This document shows positions 6,670 to 13,886 of a DNA stretch of 64,000 nt, one piece after another. The notes below the pieces were generated by a model. The model ran no database searches. It worked only from the letters and a program-made list of their open reading frames with translations, and was not told where the DNA came from. Source of the stretch: Anaerococcus prevotii DSM 20548 (GTDB lineage Bacteria; Bacillota; Clostridia; Tissierellales; Peptoniphilaceae). The stretch is taken from assembly GCF_000024105.1 (NCBI RefSeq), contig NC_013171.1, positions 1,050,501-1,114,500 on the forward strand, read 5' to 3'. Made by a program: the position numbers and the translations under genes. Every line of letters starts with the position of its first letter. Within the stretch, counting starts at the first letter, position 1.

Positions 6670-9189
6670 ATGAAAGAACGATTCGATATTAGCGGAATGA
6701 CTTGTGCTTCTTGTCAGGCTAATGTCCAAAAAGCGGTTCAAAAATTAGGAGTTAATGATGTTAATGTCAATCTCATTAGTGAATCTATGATTGTTGATTA
6801 CGATTCTGATAAGATTAATAATGACGATATTATAAAGGCAGTAGAGAAAATTGGTTATGGAGCAAGTCTTAAAGATAAAGACAGATCAAACGATGTAACA
6901 CTAAAGGAAAGCGAAGAAATGTCTACAATAAGTAGATTGAAAATTTCTTTCTTGTTTTTGATCCCACTGATGTATATATCAATGGGGCCAATGATTAATC
7001 TTCCTATACCTGGTTTTCTAGAAGGTCGAACTGGAGCAGTAAATAATGCTTTTGTTCAATTTTTGCTAGCCTTACCTGTAATTTTTGTAAATCGCAAATT
7101 TTTTGTATCAGGCTTCAAGGGACTAGTTAATAAAGCGCCTAACATGGATACGCTTGTTGCCCTAGGAGCAAGTGCTGCTACTATATTTGGTATATTTGCC
7201 ATAATGAGAATGTCTTATGCTTTAGGAATAAACGACAACCAAGTTTTAGATCATTATAGGCACAATATCTATTTCGAATCAAGTGCAACTATCCTAACTT
7301 TGATTACTTTAGGTAAATATTTTGAAGCAAGGAGTAAGGGTGAGACCAAATCATCTCTGAAACATCTTATGGAACTTGCCCCAAAAACAGCTAGGGTGAT
7401 TAAAGATGGTAAGGAATTTGAAGTATCCATCGAGGATATTAAAATAGGTGATACTATAATTGTAAGACCAGGAGAGGCAATTCCAGTTGATGGGGTTGTG
7501 ACAAAGGGCTCTTCCCTAGTTGATCAATCTGCTATTACTGGCGAAAGCATTCCAGTAAATAAAAATCCTGGCGACGAAGTAATATCTGCAAGTATAAACA
7601 AGCAAGGCTCTTTTCAATTTAGGGCCAAAAGAGTTGGTGAAAATACAACCATTTCACAAATTATAAGTCTTGTTAATGAAGCAAATGAAACTAAAGCTCC
7701 AATTGCAAGATTGGCTGATAAGATAGCAGCAATTTTTGTTCCAGTGGTAATAGTTATTGCAATTTTAACTTTTGCTATATGGGCTTATATTACAAAAGAT
7801 TTTGAATTCGCATTAAATCTTATGATTGCTGTTCTTGTAATCTCTTGTCCATGTGCCTTGGGTCTTGCTACTCCAATGGCTATAATGGTCGCAACAGGCA
7901 AGTCGGCAGAGTTAGGACTTCTGTTTAAAAATGCTGAAAGCCTCGAGAACCTTCATAAAATTGATTCCATCCTTCTAGATAAGACTGGAACTATTACAGA
8001 AGGTAAGCCTGTAGTAACTGATGTCTACACGAAAATGGATGAAGCAGAATTTATTTCTATTGCAAGAAGCATCGAGGAAGCTTCCGAACATCCTTTGAGT
8101 AATTCGATAGTAGAATATGCTAATGATGAAAACATAAGTCCTAGAGAAATCACAGATTTTCATTCTATAACAGGAATGGGACTTGAAGCAAAAATAGATG
8201 GAAAAATTTATTATGCCGGAAATATTAGACTTATGAATGAAAAAAATATTTCTGTAGAAGGCTTTGAAGATAAGTCTATAGCCTATTCCGAAGAAGGAAA
8301 AACATCCATGTATTTCGCCAATGAAAATAAGGTCTTAGGCCTAATAGCAGTTCAAGACTTAGCAAAGGATAGTTCTATTAAGGCAATAGAAAAATTAAAA
8401 GCAATGGGCTACCATATAATAATGCTAACTGGAGATAATGAGAAAACAGCCGAAGCCATTAGAAAAAAACTGGATATAGATGAAAAATATGCAGAGGTCC
8501 TTCCACAAGATAAGGATAAAGTTGTAAGAAAACTTCAAGAATCGGGTAAAAAGGTAGCGATGGTCGGAGACGGTATAAACGATGCACCTGCTCTAGCAAG
8601 ATCTGATATCGGTATAGCTATCGGTAGTGGAACTGACATAGCGATAGACTCAGCTGATGTAGTACTGATTAAGAATTCCCTATTGGATATAGTAAATTCG
8701 ATAAGATTATCTAGTAAGACTATAAAGATAATAAAGGAAAATCTCTTTTGGGCGTTTTTCTATAATATTATCCTTATACCAGTTGCAGCAGGCATCCTCT
8801 ACCCTAGATATGGTGTAACCTTAAACCCAATGTTTGCGGCCTTGGCAATGAGTATTTCCTCAGTCTTTGTATGCCTTAACTCACTAAGACTTAGGAACTT
8901 TAAGCCTGAAGAAGAAAGTGAAGAAAGTAAAGAAGAAAATAAATTAATAAAGGAGAATAAAATGAGTGAATTAAATAAAATGATTGTAAAAGTTGATGGA
9001 ATGAGCTGTCAAAATTGTGCAAAACACGTTACAGAAGCCCTAGAAGCTGTTGCAGGAATAAAACAAGTTAATGTTGATCTTGAAAATAAAGAAGCTAATG
9101 TTGAGTTTTTCGGATCAGTAGATGAAAATGAAATCTCAAAGGCAATTAGCGAAGCTGGCTACGAATACAAGGGTATCGAATACAAATAA
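6670..9189 (+). CDS. copA: Copper-exporting P1B-type ATPase CopA with an extra C-terminal HMA domain
   Basis: An 839-residue Cu(I) efflux ATPase. An N-terminal heavy-metal domain carries Cys12-x-x-Cys15 (MTCASC). Eight membrane helices are expected, with the CPC metal site at residues 393-395. The phosphorylation site is DKTGT at Asp437, the histidine-proline motif is SEHP, and the hinge is GDGINDAP. After the last membrane helix comes a charged Glu/Lys linker and a second HMA domain with Cys780-x-x-Cys783 (GMSCQNC). The C-terminal position of that domain is unusual, and it has its own ribosome site and ATG (see the separate entry). The stop codon overlaps the csoR start by one base. A strong TAAGGAGGT precedes the ATG. 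Confidence 0.97.
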   Translation: MKERFDISGMTCASCQANVQKAVQKLGVNDVNVNLISESMIVDYDSDKINNDDIIKAVEKIGYGASLKDKDRSNDVTLKESEEMSTISRLKISFLFLIPLMYISMGPMINLPIPGFLEGRTGAVNNAFVQFLLALPVIFVNRKFFVSGFKGLVNKAPNMDTLVALGASAATIFGIFAIMRMSYALGINDNQVLDHYRHNIYFESSATILTLITLGKYFEARSKGETKSSLKHLMELAPKTARVIKDGKEFEVSIEDIKIGDTIIVRPGEAIPVDGVVTKGSSLVDQSAITGESIPVNKNPGDEVISASINKQGSFQFRAKRVGENTTISQIISLVNEANETKAPIARLADKIAAIFVPVVIVIAILTFAIWAYITKDFEFALNLMIAVLVISCPCALGLATPMAIMVATGKSAELGLLFKNAESLENLHKIDSILLDKTGTITEGKPVVTDVYTKMDEAEFISIARSIEEASEHPLSNSIVEYANDENISPREITDFHSITGMGLEAKIDGKIYYAGNIRLMNEKNISVEGFEDKSIAYSEEGKTSMYFANENKVLGLIAVQDLAKDSSIKAIEKLKAMGYHIIMLTGDNEKTAEAIRKKLDIDEKYAEVLPQDKDKVVRKLQESGKKVAMVGDGINDAPALARSDIGIAIGSGTDIAIDSADVVLIKNSLLDIVNSIRLSSKTIKIIKENLFWAFFYNIILIPVAAGILYPRYGVTLNPMFAALAMSISSVFVCLNSLRLRNFKPEEESEESKEENKLIKENKMSELNKMIVKVDGMSCQNCAKHVTEALEAVAGIKQVNVDLENKEANVEFFGSVDENEISKAISEAGYEYKGIEYK
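8962..9189 (+). CDS. copZ: Candidate internal in-frame CopZ-like copper chaperone within copA
   Basis: Inside copA, AAAGGAG (8949-8955) lies six bases before an in-frame ATG (8962), which is ideal ribosome-site geometry. Initiation there would give a 75-residue protein made only of the C-terminal HMA domain, with the GMSCQNC copper site and the size of a free CopZ chaperone. Directly upstream, in the +1 frame, are tandem TAA TAA stops (8945-8950), so the stretch looks like an intergenic junction of separate copA and copZ genes. It may be a recent fusion that kept its start site, or a dual-product gene. Expression of the short form is inferred, not shown. Confidence 0.6.
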   Translation: MSELNKMIVKVDGMSCQNCAKHVTEALEAVAGIKQVNVDLENKEANVEFFGSVDENEISKAISEAGYEYKGIEYK

Positions 9190-9464
9190 TGCATGCTGAT
9201 AAGAAAAAAACTATCAGGAAACTTAAAACCGTCGGTGGGCAAATCGACGGTTTAATTAAAATGATTGAAGATGATAGGTATTGTATAGATATATCAAATC
9301 AAATTATGGCTTCAATCTCTATTCTTAAAAATATAAATAAAGAAGTCCTCCAAGCCCATCTAGAACACTGCGTATACCAGTCTTTAAATAGTGATGATGA
9401 GGAAGATATAAGACAAAAAATCGAGGAGATAGAAAAAGTTATCGATAAACTCAATAAAATTTAA
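9189..9464 (+). CDS. csoR: Copper-sensing transcriptional repressor CsoR
   Basis: A 91-residue all-helical repressor of the CsoR/RcnR family, which has no helix-turn-helix. The Cu(I) ligands appear in the right places: Cys32, His57 and Cys61 (DRYCI and AHLEHC), matching the family's C-H-C pattern. Cu(I) binding releases CsoR from DNA. The ATG overlaps the copA stop (TAATG), so the two are translationally coupled. Its predicted operator lies at the operon promoter. The metal ligands favour copper over the persulfide- or formaldehyde-sensing relatives. Confidence 0.93.
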   Translation: MHADKKKTIRKLKTVGGQIDGLIKMIEDDRYCIDISNQIMASISILKNINKEVLQAHLEHCVYQSLNSDDEEDIRQKIEEIEKVIDKLNKI

Positions 9465-9517
9465 TAAGTGGGTATATATTTAATAGTAAGCGAAAATAAA
9501 TTTATAAGGAGAACAAA

Positions 9518-9937
9518 ATGACTGAAAGTTATAATAATGAAAATTTTGCTGGCGAAGTTAGCGAATATGTAGTTAGCGATAAGGTTCTAGCTAAAATCAC
9601 AAAAAAAGTTGTAGATAACGTAGACGGTGTTCTGGACTTACAAGGTGGATTCTTTGATAACTTAACAAGTTCTTTTTCATCTGATGAACAATCTACATCT
9701 GGTATTTCTATAAATCAAGCTGACAAAGATTCTGTTGTAGAAGCAGGAATCATCCTTGAATACGGCAAGAGAGCCGAAGAAGTATTCAGAAATCTAGATA
9801 AAGCTATCAAAAACGAAGTAAAAAACCTAACAGGTATCAACGTTAAAGCTGTTAAAGTAAATATTGTTGACATACTCACAAAAGAAGAATTCAACAAAAA
9901 ACAAAGACAAGAAGAAGCAAAAGAAAAAGAAATGTAA
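9518..9937 (+). CDS. Asp23/Gls24 family envelope stress protein
   Basis: A 139-residue Asp23/Gls24-family protein, typically a cytoplasmic membrane-associated protein linked to cell-envelope stress. It contains the family pattern of a short N-terminal beta segment (YVVSDKVLAKITKKVVDNVDGVLDL), a central variable insert and a conserved segment VKNLTGINVKAVKVNIVDI. The C-terminus is Lys/Glu-rich. A good AAGGAG precedes the ATG. It lies 53 bases after csoR, so it may be transcribed with the copper operon, and it ends in a strong terminator. Two further paralogues occur in the window. Exact function is unknown. Confidence 0.88.
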   Translation: MTESYNNENFAGEVSEYVVSDKVLAKITKKVVDNVDGVLDLQGGFFDNLTSSFSSDEQSTSGISINQADKDSVVEAGIILEYGKRAEEVFRNLDKAIKNEVKNLTGINVKAVKVNIVDILTKEEFNKKQRQEEAKEKEM

Positions 9938-9942
9938 TTAAC

Positions 9943-9979
9943 GACTCCCCTCTATCTACACGATAGAAGGGAGTCTTTT
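9943..9979. terminator. Bidirectional terminator between asp23 and queT
   Basis: A 14-bp hairpin with one mismatch (GACTCCC arm at 9943, GGGAGTC arm ending at 9975, loop TACAC) is followed by TTTTA. The genes on both sides converge on it, so it probably serves both strands. Confidence 0.85.
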
Positions 9980-10466
9980 AAAATTCTCTAATATATTTCA
10001 TAAAACCATCATTCTTTTCAAGCATTTTAAATATTAAAACACCTATAATACTTACCATAATAAATTCGCTTGCCATAAACTCGAGAATCATAATAAATAA
10101 TACAGCATCATTTGCTAAAATAAAATATGTTCCCAAAGCAGGCACAATCACCATCAGTACTGGCCATAAAGATGCCTTAAATAAAGTCTTACTCTTTAAG
10201 ATAAGACGGAAAGCAATATATGATGATAAGGTTCCAAACACCACATCAAACGCTGCCATTGGTGAAAACAAGTTGGCTATAGCACATCCTAACACAAGAC
10301 CTGGTATGAATCTCTTGTTATAAAATACAAGAAGAACCATAATTTCACTAAATCTTAGTTGGATTGGTCCATATGATGCCATAGGCAACAATAAAGTAAG
10401 CACAGCATACAAAGCTGCAACGATTGCGGATTTTACTAAAAAATTAGTATCCAAATTATTTTTCAT
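9978..10466 (-). CDS. queT: QueT-type queuosine precursor ECF transporter S component
   Basis: A hydrophobic protein of about 162 residues with five to six membrane helices, of the QueT family (COG4708). It is the substrate-binding subunit of an energy-coupling-factor transporter for queuosine precursors such as preQ1. The family signature near the N-terminus reads AALYAVLTLLLP followed by YGPIQLRFSE. I chose the ATG at 10466 because AAGGAG lies six bases upstream; the longer frame to 10520 would start inside the leader hairpin. The shared ECF ATPases and EcfT are not in the window. The leader carries a candidate preQ1 riboswitch, which supports the substrate. Confidence 0.88.
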   Translation of the reverse strand: MKNNLDTNFLVKSAIVAALYAVLTLLLPMASYGPIQLRFSEIMVLLVFYNKRFIPGLVLGCAIANLFSPMAAFDVVFGTLSSYIAFRLILKSKTLFKASLWPVLMVIVPALGTYFILANDAVLFIMILEFMASEFIMVSIIGVLIFKMLEKNDGFMKYIREF

Positions 10467-10469
10467 TTT

Positions 10470-10513
10470 ACACTCCTTGATATTTTTTACAATGGGTCCC
10501 AAGAAACATTGCC
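10470..10513 (-). promoter_or_regulatory. Candidate preQ1-I riboswitch upstream of queT
   Basis: The minus-strand leader forms CAATG (10511-10507), a 12-base loop, CATTG (10494-10490), and then an A-rich strand leading to CAAGGAG. The loop contains CTTG, which can pair with CAAG of the tail (10479-10476). That gives an H-type pseudoknot that would cover the ribosome site. Small stem, 12-base loop and A-rich third strand are the layout of class I preQ1 riboswitches, and the regulated gene is queT. The fold was drawn by hand and not scored against a covariance model. Confidence 0.6.
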
Positions 10514-10518
10514 TAACC

Positions 10519-10546
10519 ATTATAGCATAAAATACACCTTTTGCAA
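10519..10546 (-). promoter_or_regulatory. queT promoter
   Basis: On the minus strand TTGCAA (10546-10541) and TATAAT (10524-10519) are 16 bases apart. Transcription would start right at the 5' edge of the riboswitch hairpin. Confidence 0.65.
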
Positions 10547-11463
10547 ATTATGAAATTAAATAATACACATGAAATAAAAAAGAATAACATATAATTTTTG
10601 ACGGATTTTTGACGGAGATAAATTTAAGTATGTATAATGGAAGAAATTAAAAAAGGAGGATTTTACCTCTCCTTTTTCTACGAAAATAAACATTTCAGTT
10701 TTTAAGTTTTTATGCAAATTATCTCTTTATATTTTTCATTTTAAGCGATTTTAATTTTAAAAGAAGTTTTATTATCTAGACACTAAAAGCTTATATTCTT
10801 CAATCCTAAGCTTCTTAAGTCCAAGCACATCTTACTGTTCTTTTACTTATAGGGTTTCAGTTTTTATAAGTCATTTAGTATTTGAGTAATATCACTTGTC
10901 AAAAGTCTTGGCAAGGCTATCGGTTAAGTTCTCTGTGGTCCTTATAACAATGATGTTTTTAACCACAATAGCCCGATCTATAAAAAATAAGTTATTCCAA
11001 ATATTATAAAAATAATTTGCCCTAGCATGGAAGCTCAAATACCTTTCTAGATATAGTTACTTGGCATTGCTACTTTCTGCCCATATATAAAATCCAAAGC
11101 CTCCTAACGTTTAATCTTCGACCTTGTAGCAATGGTATTAGGCTTAAAAATCAATATCCAGTCACCAGTTATCTTAATATTTTTTCTACACTCCTATTCC
11201 TCAGTTGTTTAAGAGCTTCCTTATTCTATAATTCATTCTCAATCTAAAATAATCCTAAAGGACTTCAATCGACTTACTTATTTCCCCAATATCTATCTAA
11301 GTGTAATGCTGGATACTTCTTAGAAGGTATTAATAAGTCAGTTTAATTAATATGCTGATACAATCTTAAGTTTTAATTTTATTTAATAGCTTTTATTGTC
11401 TAAATAATCCCATCATTATCTTTTGATAATTGATTAATCACCAATAAAAGGTAATGTAAACTT
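10547..11463. other. Gene-free stretch of about 900 bases, apparently decayed
   Basis: No intact reading frame of useful length was found on either strand. The stretch starts with an exact tandem 11-base repeat TTTTTGACGGA (10595-10616) and a short GGAGG/CCTCTCC hairpin (about 10651-10677). The minus strand holds a broken frame (separate entry). The last 100 bases before 11464 are AT-rich and presumably hold the promoter of the lipoprotein gene, but no convincing -35/-10 pair was identified. No tRNA, riboswitch or known ncRNA was recognised. Confidence 0.6.
10892..11193 (-). pseudogene. Possible decayed coding remnant of unknown family
   Basis: Read on the minus strand, two stretches look protein-like but are broken. 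From 11193 the frame gives KITGDWILIF then a run containing IATRSKIKR, an in-frame TAG and EALDFIYGQKV, then more stops. After a frameshift the sequence gives NNLFFIDRAIVVKN and TENLTDSLAKTFDK before a TGA at 10892-10894. Single stops and one shift in otherwise plausible protein suggest fairly recent decay. I do not recognise the family; a transposase or other mobile-element gene is possible but unsupported. Confidence 0.35.
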
Positions 11464-12351
11464 ATGAAGTTCAATAGGTTGATATTTTTGTTAGCTGCAC
11501 TTTTTTTATGCTCGTGTTCTAACAAAAGAAAATTTGATAATGACTACTTAGATAAAGAAAACCTTCAGATGATAGAAGAAATCAATTCCATTGCCAAGGA
11601 TACTTTTAATAAAGGAGAAGATTTCGTTAATAATTTAGATGTTGTAAACGAAACTAAGCCTGTTTATAAAACTGATAGGAGAGATGATTTAATTAAAAAC
11701 TTAGAGGATCCTGCAAAGAAAGACCCAAAGGCTAAATGGGTTTATGATAATTTCAAGAATTTAACAGATACTGAGGCCTACCTTACTGGAAATGACCCAG
11801 ATACTATTGAGTTCGTATATAATATGAATCATAATATCAAAGATTTCCCATATAAGGAAGGTGAAAGCATTAAGCTAAATAGACCTACACCCTACTATAT
11901 TCAATGGGATAATAGATGGGCTTATCAGGAGCTATCAGATATTAATATAGGTGTTGCTGGCTGCGGACCAACTTCCATGGCCATGGTCTTAGCTAGACTT
12001 AGGAATGATCCTTCTATTACTCCTAAAATAATCGGAGAAGATGCAAAAGAATATATGGTTGAAGAAGGAATTGCTTGGAGCTTTTTTAAAGATGAAGCTA
12101 ATAAATATGGTTATAAATGCGAGGACTTGGAAAAAGACAAGCAAAAAATGATAGAGGCATTAAAGAAGGGTCCATTGATTGTTTCTGTCGAGAGAGGATA
12201 TTTCACTCTGGCCGGTCATATTTTCGTAATAGATTCATATAAAGACGGTAAATTTATTATAAATGATCCAAATAGTATAAAGAATACCATGCGAGAATGG
12301 GACTATGAGCAGATCCAAGACCAAATAGTCCACATTTGGAAATTTTCTTAA
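11464..12351 (+). CDS. C39-like cysteine peptidase, predicted lipoprotein
   Basis: A 295-residue protein with a short signal peptide ending in a lipobox-like LCSC (lipidated cysteine about residue 18), so it is probably anchored outside the membrane. Residues about 140-290 match the peptidase C39-like (C39_2) papain fold: catalytic Cys167 in AGCGPTSMAMVL, His252 in AGHIFVID and an Asn/Asp in FIINDPNS. The region between is a charged spacer. It lacks the ABC transporter parts of bacteriocin-processing C39 peptidases, so a role in processing or wall turnover is more likely; the substrate is unknown. The AAAGGT ribosome site is weak and about 12 bases from the ATG. Confidence 0.85.
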   Translation: MKFNRLIFLLAALFLCSCSNKRKFDNDYLDKENLQMIEEINSIAKDTFNKGEDFVNNLDVVNETKPVYKTDRRDDLIKNLEDPAKKDPKAKWVYDNFKNLTDTEAYLTGNDPDTIEFVYNMNHNIKDFPYKEGESIKLNRPTPYYIQWDNRWAYQELSDINIGVAGCGPTSMAMVLARLRNDPSITPKIIGEDAKEYMVEEGIAWSFFKDEANKYGYKCEDLEKDKQKMIEALKKGPLIVSVERGYFTLAGHIFVIDSYKDGKFIINDPNSIKNTMREWDYEQIQDQIVHIWKFS

Positions 12352-12359
12352 AAAAATAT

Positions 12360-12388
12360 TTGACAGCTACCCCGGAACATGGTATTAT
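12360..12388 (+). promoter_or_regulatory. Promoter of tRNA-Lys
   Basis: TTGACA (12360-12365) and TATTAT (12383-12388) are separated by the optimal 17 bases, 17 bases before the tRNA 5' end. This is a consensus-quality stable-RNA promoter. Confidence 0.8.
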
Positions 12389-12405
12389 ATAAGGGTAGTT
12401 GATAC

Positions 12406-12481
12406 GCACCATTAGCTCAGTTGGTAGAGCACCTGACTCTTAATCAGGGTGTCCAGAGTTCGAGTCTCTGATGGTGCACCA
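12406..12481 (+). tRNA. tRNA-Lys (anticodon CTT)
   Basis: A complete cloverleaf with encoded CCA. The acceptor stem GCACCAT pairs with ATGGTGC. The D-arm contains AGCTCAGTTGGTAGAGC. The anticodon stem CCTGA/TCAGG encloses loop CTCTTAA, so the anticodon is CTT, reading AAG lysine codons. The T-arm has GTTCGAGTC. The discriminator base is A. It is a single tRNA with its own promoter and terminator. Confidence 0.98.
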
Positions 12482-12489
12482 AATCACGA

Positions 12490-12511
12490 AGAGGCCTAGC
12501 CTCTTTTTTTT
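12490..12511 (+). terminator. Terminator after tRNA-Lys
   Basis: AGAGGC (12490-12495) and GCCTCT (12499-12504) form a GC-rich stem with a three-base loop, followed by a run of eight T residues. Confidence 0.88.
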
Positions 12512-12577
12512 ATTATTTAACTAGTATATATAGTAAAAGAGCTGCCATATTGATTGACAACTCCTCTTACTATATAT

Positions 12578-12880
12578 TTATTTATCTTGTATCAAATCAT
12601 TTGCTGTTTCTAATAAGGCAAGCCCTGTATAATAATTTTCTCCCATCAAATCATAGATGGCATCTTCACTCAGTACAGCCTGATTTATATCATCCCCTAT
12701 CTCTCCTCTGTTAGATGCATCCATATCCTTTGTAAAATCTTCGCTATAATAATAAGTAACTAATCTCTTGTACTTATCTTGATGGTCTACAAATTCTTCT
12801 AGAGCTTTTTTTAAATTTTCCATTAATTTTTCATGATCTTCATATATTTCATTTAGTTCGTTTAGGTAATTATAATCCAT
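12578..12880 (-). CDS. DUF4298 domain protein
   Basis: A 100-residue acidic, helical protein. It shows the DUF4298 pattern: an N-terminal coiled-coil-like helix (residues 1-38) and then YYYSEDFTKDMDASNRGE and LSEDAIYDLMGEN. Function of the family is unknown. It starts inside the last 11 bases of the upstream serine hydrolase gene, so the two are co-translated, and no transmembrane segment or signal peptide is present. Codon use matches neighbouring genes. Confidence 0.82.
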   Translation of the reverse strand: MDYNYLNELNEIYEDHEKLMENLKKALEEFVDHQDKYKRLVTYYYSEDFTKDMDASNRGEIGDDINQAVLSEDAIYDLMGENYYTGLALLETANDLIQDK

Positions 12881-13808
12881 TAATATCTCCTTTAATATAT
12901 TTTATCAACTTATCAACATCTTCTTTTATTGAGTCTGACAAATCGTCAGACCTATCATTTGTAGTCACTATAACTATATTTTCTTCAGCTAATAATGCAA
13001 TTATTTGACCACCAGTTCCTGAAGCAAAAACTGTTTGTTTTTTACTCTTCCAGAAACCAAGGGTGTAAAAGTCTTCAGAAAGATAGGTAAACTTATCAGA
13101 ATTTTTAGCAAAAACTGATGTAAATAATTTACTAATAGATGCTTCACTAAGGATTGAAGTGTTTTTATATCTCCCCTTATTTAATAATAAAATCCCAATT
13201 TTGATCATGTCCAAGTCACTAATATATAATTTGCTAGCACCAACAATAAACTTTCCGTATGAATCCCATATTACTGGTTTTATATTTAGTTTATCGAACA
13301 AATTATCTTTTAAAAATTCATACAGTGAAGAATTAAGATAATTTTCCATAACTACAGATAATAAGTAATAAGAGGCATTTGAATATTGAAAATGAGTACC
13401 AGGCTTATACTTGATGGGATAATTAATACATAAATTAAGTAAATCTTCTTCAGGAATGCCTTCAATATCCTTTGTCATCAACAAGGATTTATCATATCCT
13501 ACACTATGCGACAGTAGATGTTTTACTTTAGTTTCCTTTAAATATTTAATATTATCTTTATTTGTAAGCTTTGGACCTTCTTTTAATAAAGGATAAATAT
13601 AAGTATCTAAATTGAAATCAAATTGGCTTTTTTCCATCAGTATTAAGGATCCAATAGCCAAAACACTCTTGGCGATAGATCTCACATTTAAACTCCTGTT
13701 ATTTGCCTTTCCTATAATCCTATCACTATTTCCATCATAGATTAGAAAAGAACTAGCAAGGGATTTTTCTAGATTTCTCTTGTAATATATATCTAAATTA
13801 GACTCCAA
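12870..13808 (-). CDS. Serine hydrolase of the beta-lactamase/class C PBP-like family
   Basis: A 312-residue member of the serine beta-lactamase-like fold. The SxxK motif is Ser44-Ile-Ala-Lys47, the YxN motif is Tyr142-Ser143-Asn144 (FQYSNASYYLL) and a GTGGQ segment near residue 269 stands for the KTG motif. The start is TTG, preceded by AGGAG at seven bases. There is no signal peptide, so it is probably cytoplasmic. This argues against a beta-lactamase or wall DD-peptidase and for an esterase or amide hydrolase role. Substrate cannot be inferred. It overlaps the DUF4298 gene. Confidence 0.85.
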   Translation of the reverse strand: MESNLDIYYKRNLEKSLASSFLIYDGNSDRIIGKANNRSLNVRSIAKSVLAIGSLILMEKSQFDFNLDTYIYPLLKEGPKLTNKDNIKYLKETKVKHLLSHSVGYDKSLLMTKDIEGIPEEDLLNLCINYPIKYKPGTHFQYSNASYYLLSVVMENYLNSSLYEFLKDNLFDKLNIKPVIWDSYGKFIVGASKLYISDLDMIKIGILLLNKGRYKNTSILSEASISKLFTSVFAKNSDKFTYLSEDFYTLGFWKSKKQTVFASGTGGQIIALLAEENIVIVTTNDRSDDLSDSIKEDVDKLIKYIKGDINGL

Positions 13809-13886
13809 TATATACTCCTATAAGACTTATTTATTAATACCTCTAATTAATCATCAAGAGAGTTATTTTTTTATACAAATTAAATT

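Noticed and set aside
8901-8965. E. coli-like programmed frameshift in copA
   Set aside because: The AT-rich linker has A runs, but the C-terminal domain is already in frame, so a shift would remove it; internal initiation explains the layout better.
10467-10520. Longer queT start at 10520
   Set aside because: It would run through the promoter and riboswitch region; the ATG at 10466 has a correctly spaced ribosome site.
10595-10616. Tandem TTTTTGACGGA repeat as a start of a CRISPR or satellite array
   Set aside because: Only two copies without spacers are present, so it is listed only as part of the decayed stretch.
12870-13808. Antibiotic-resistance beta-lactamase
   Set aside because: There is no signal peptide and the KTG-like motif is GTGG, so a secreted beta-lactam-degrading enzyme is not supported.
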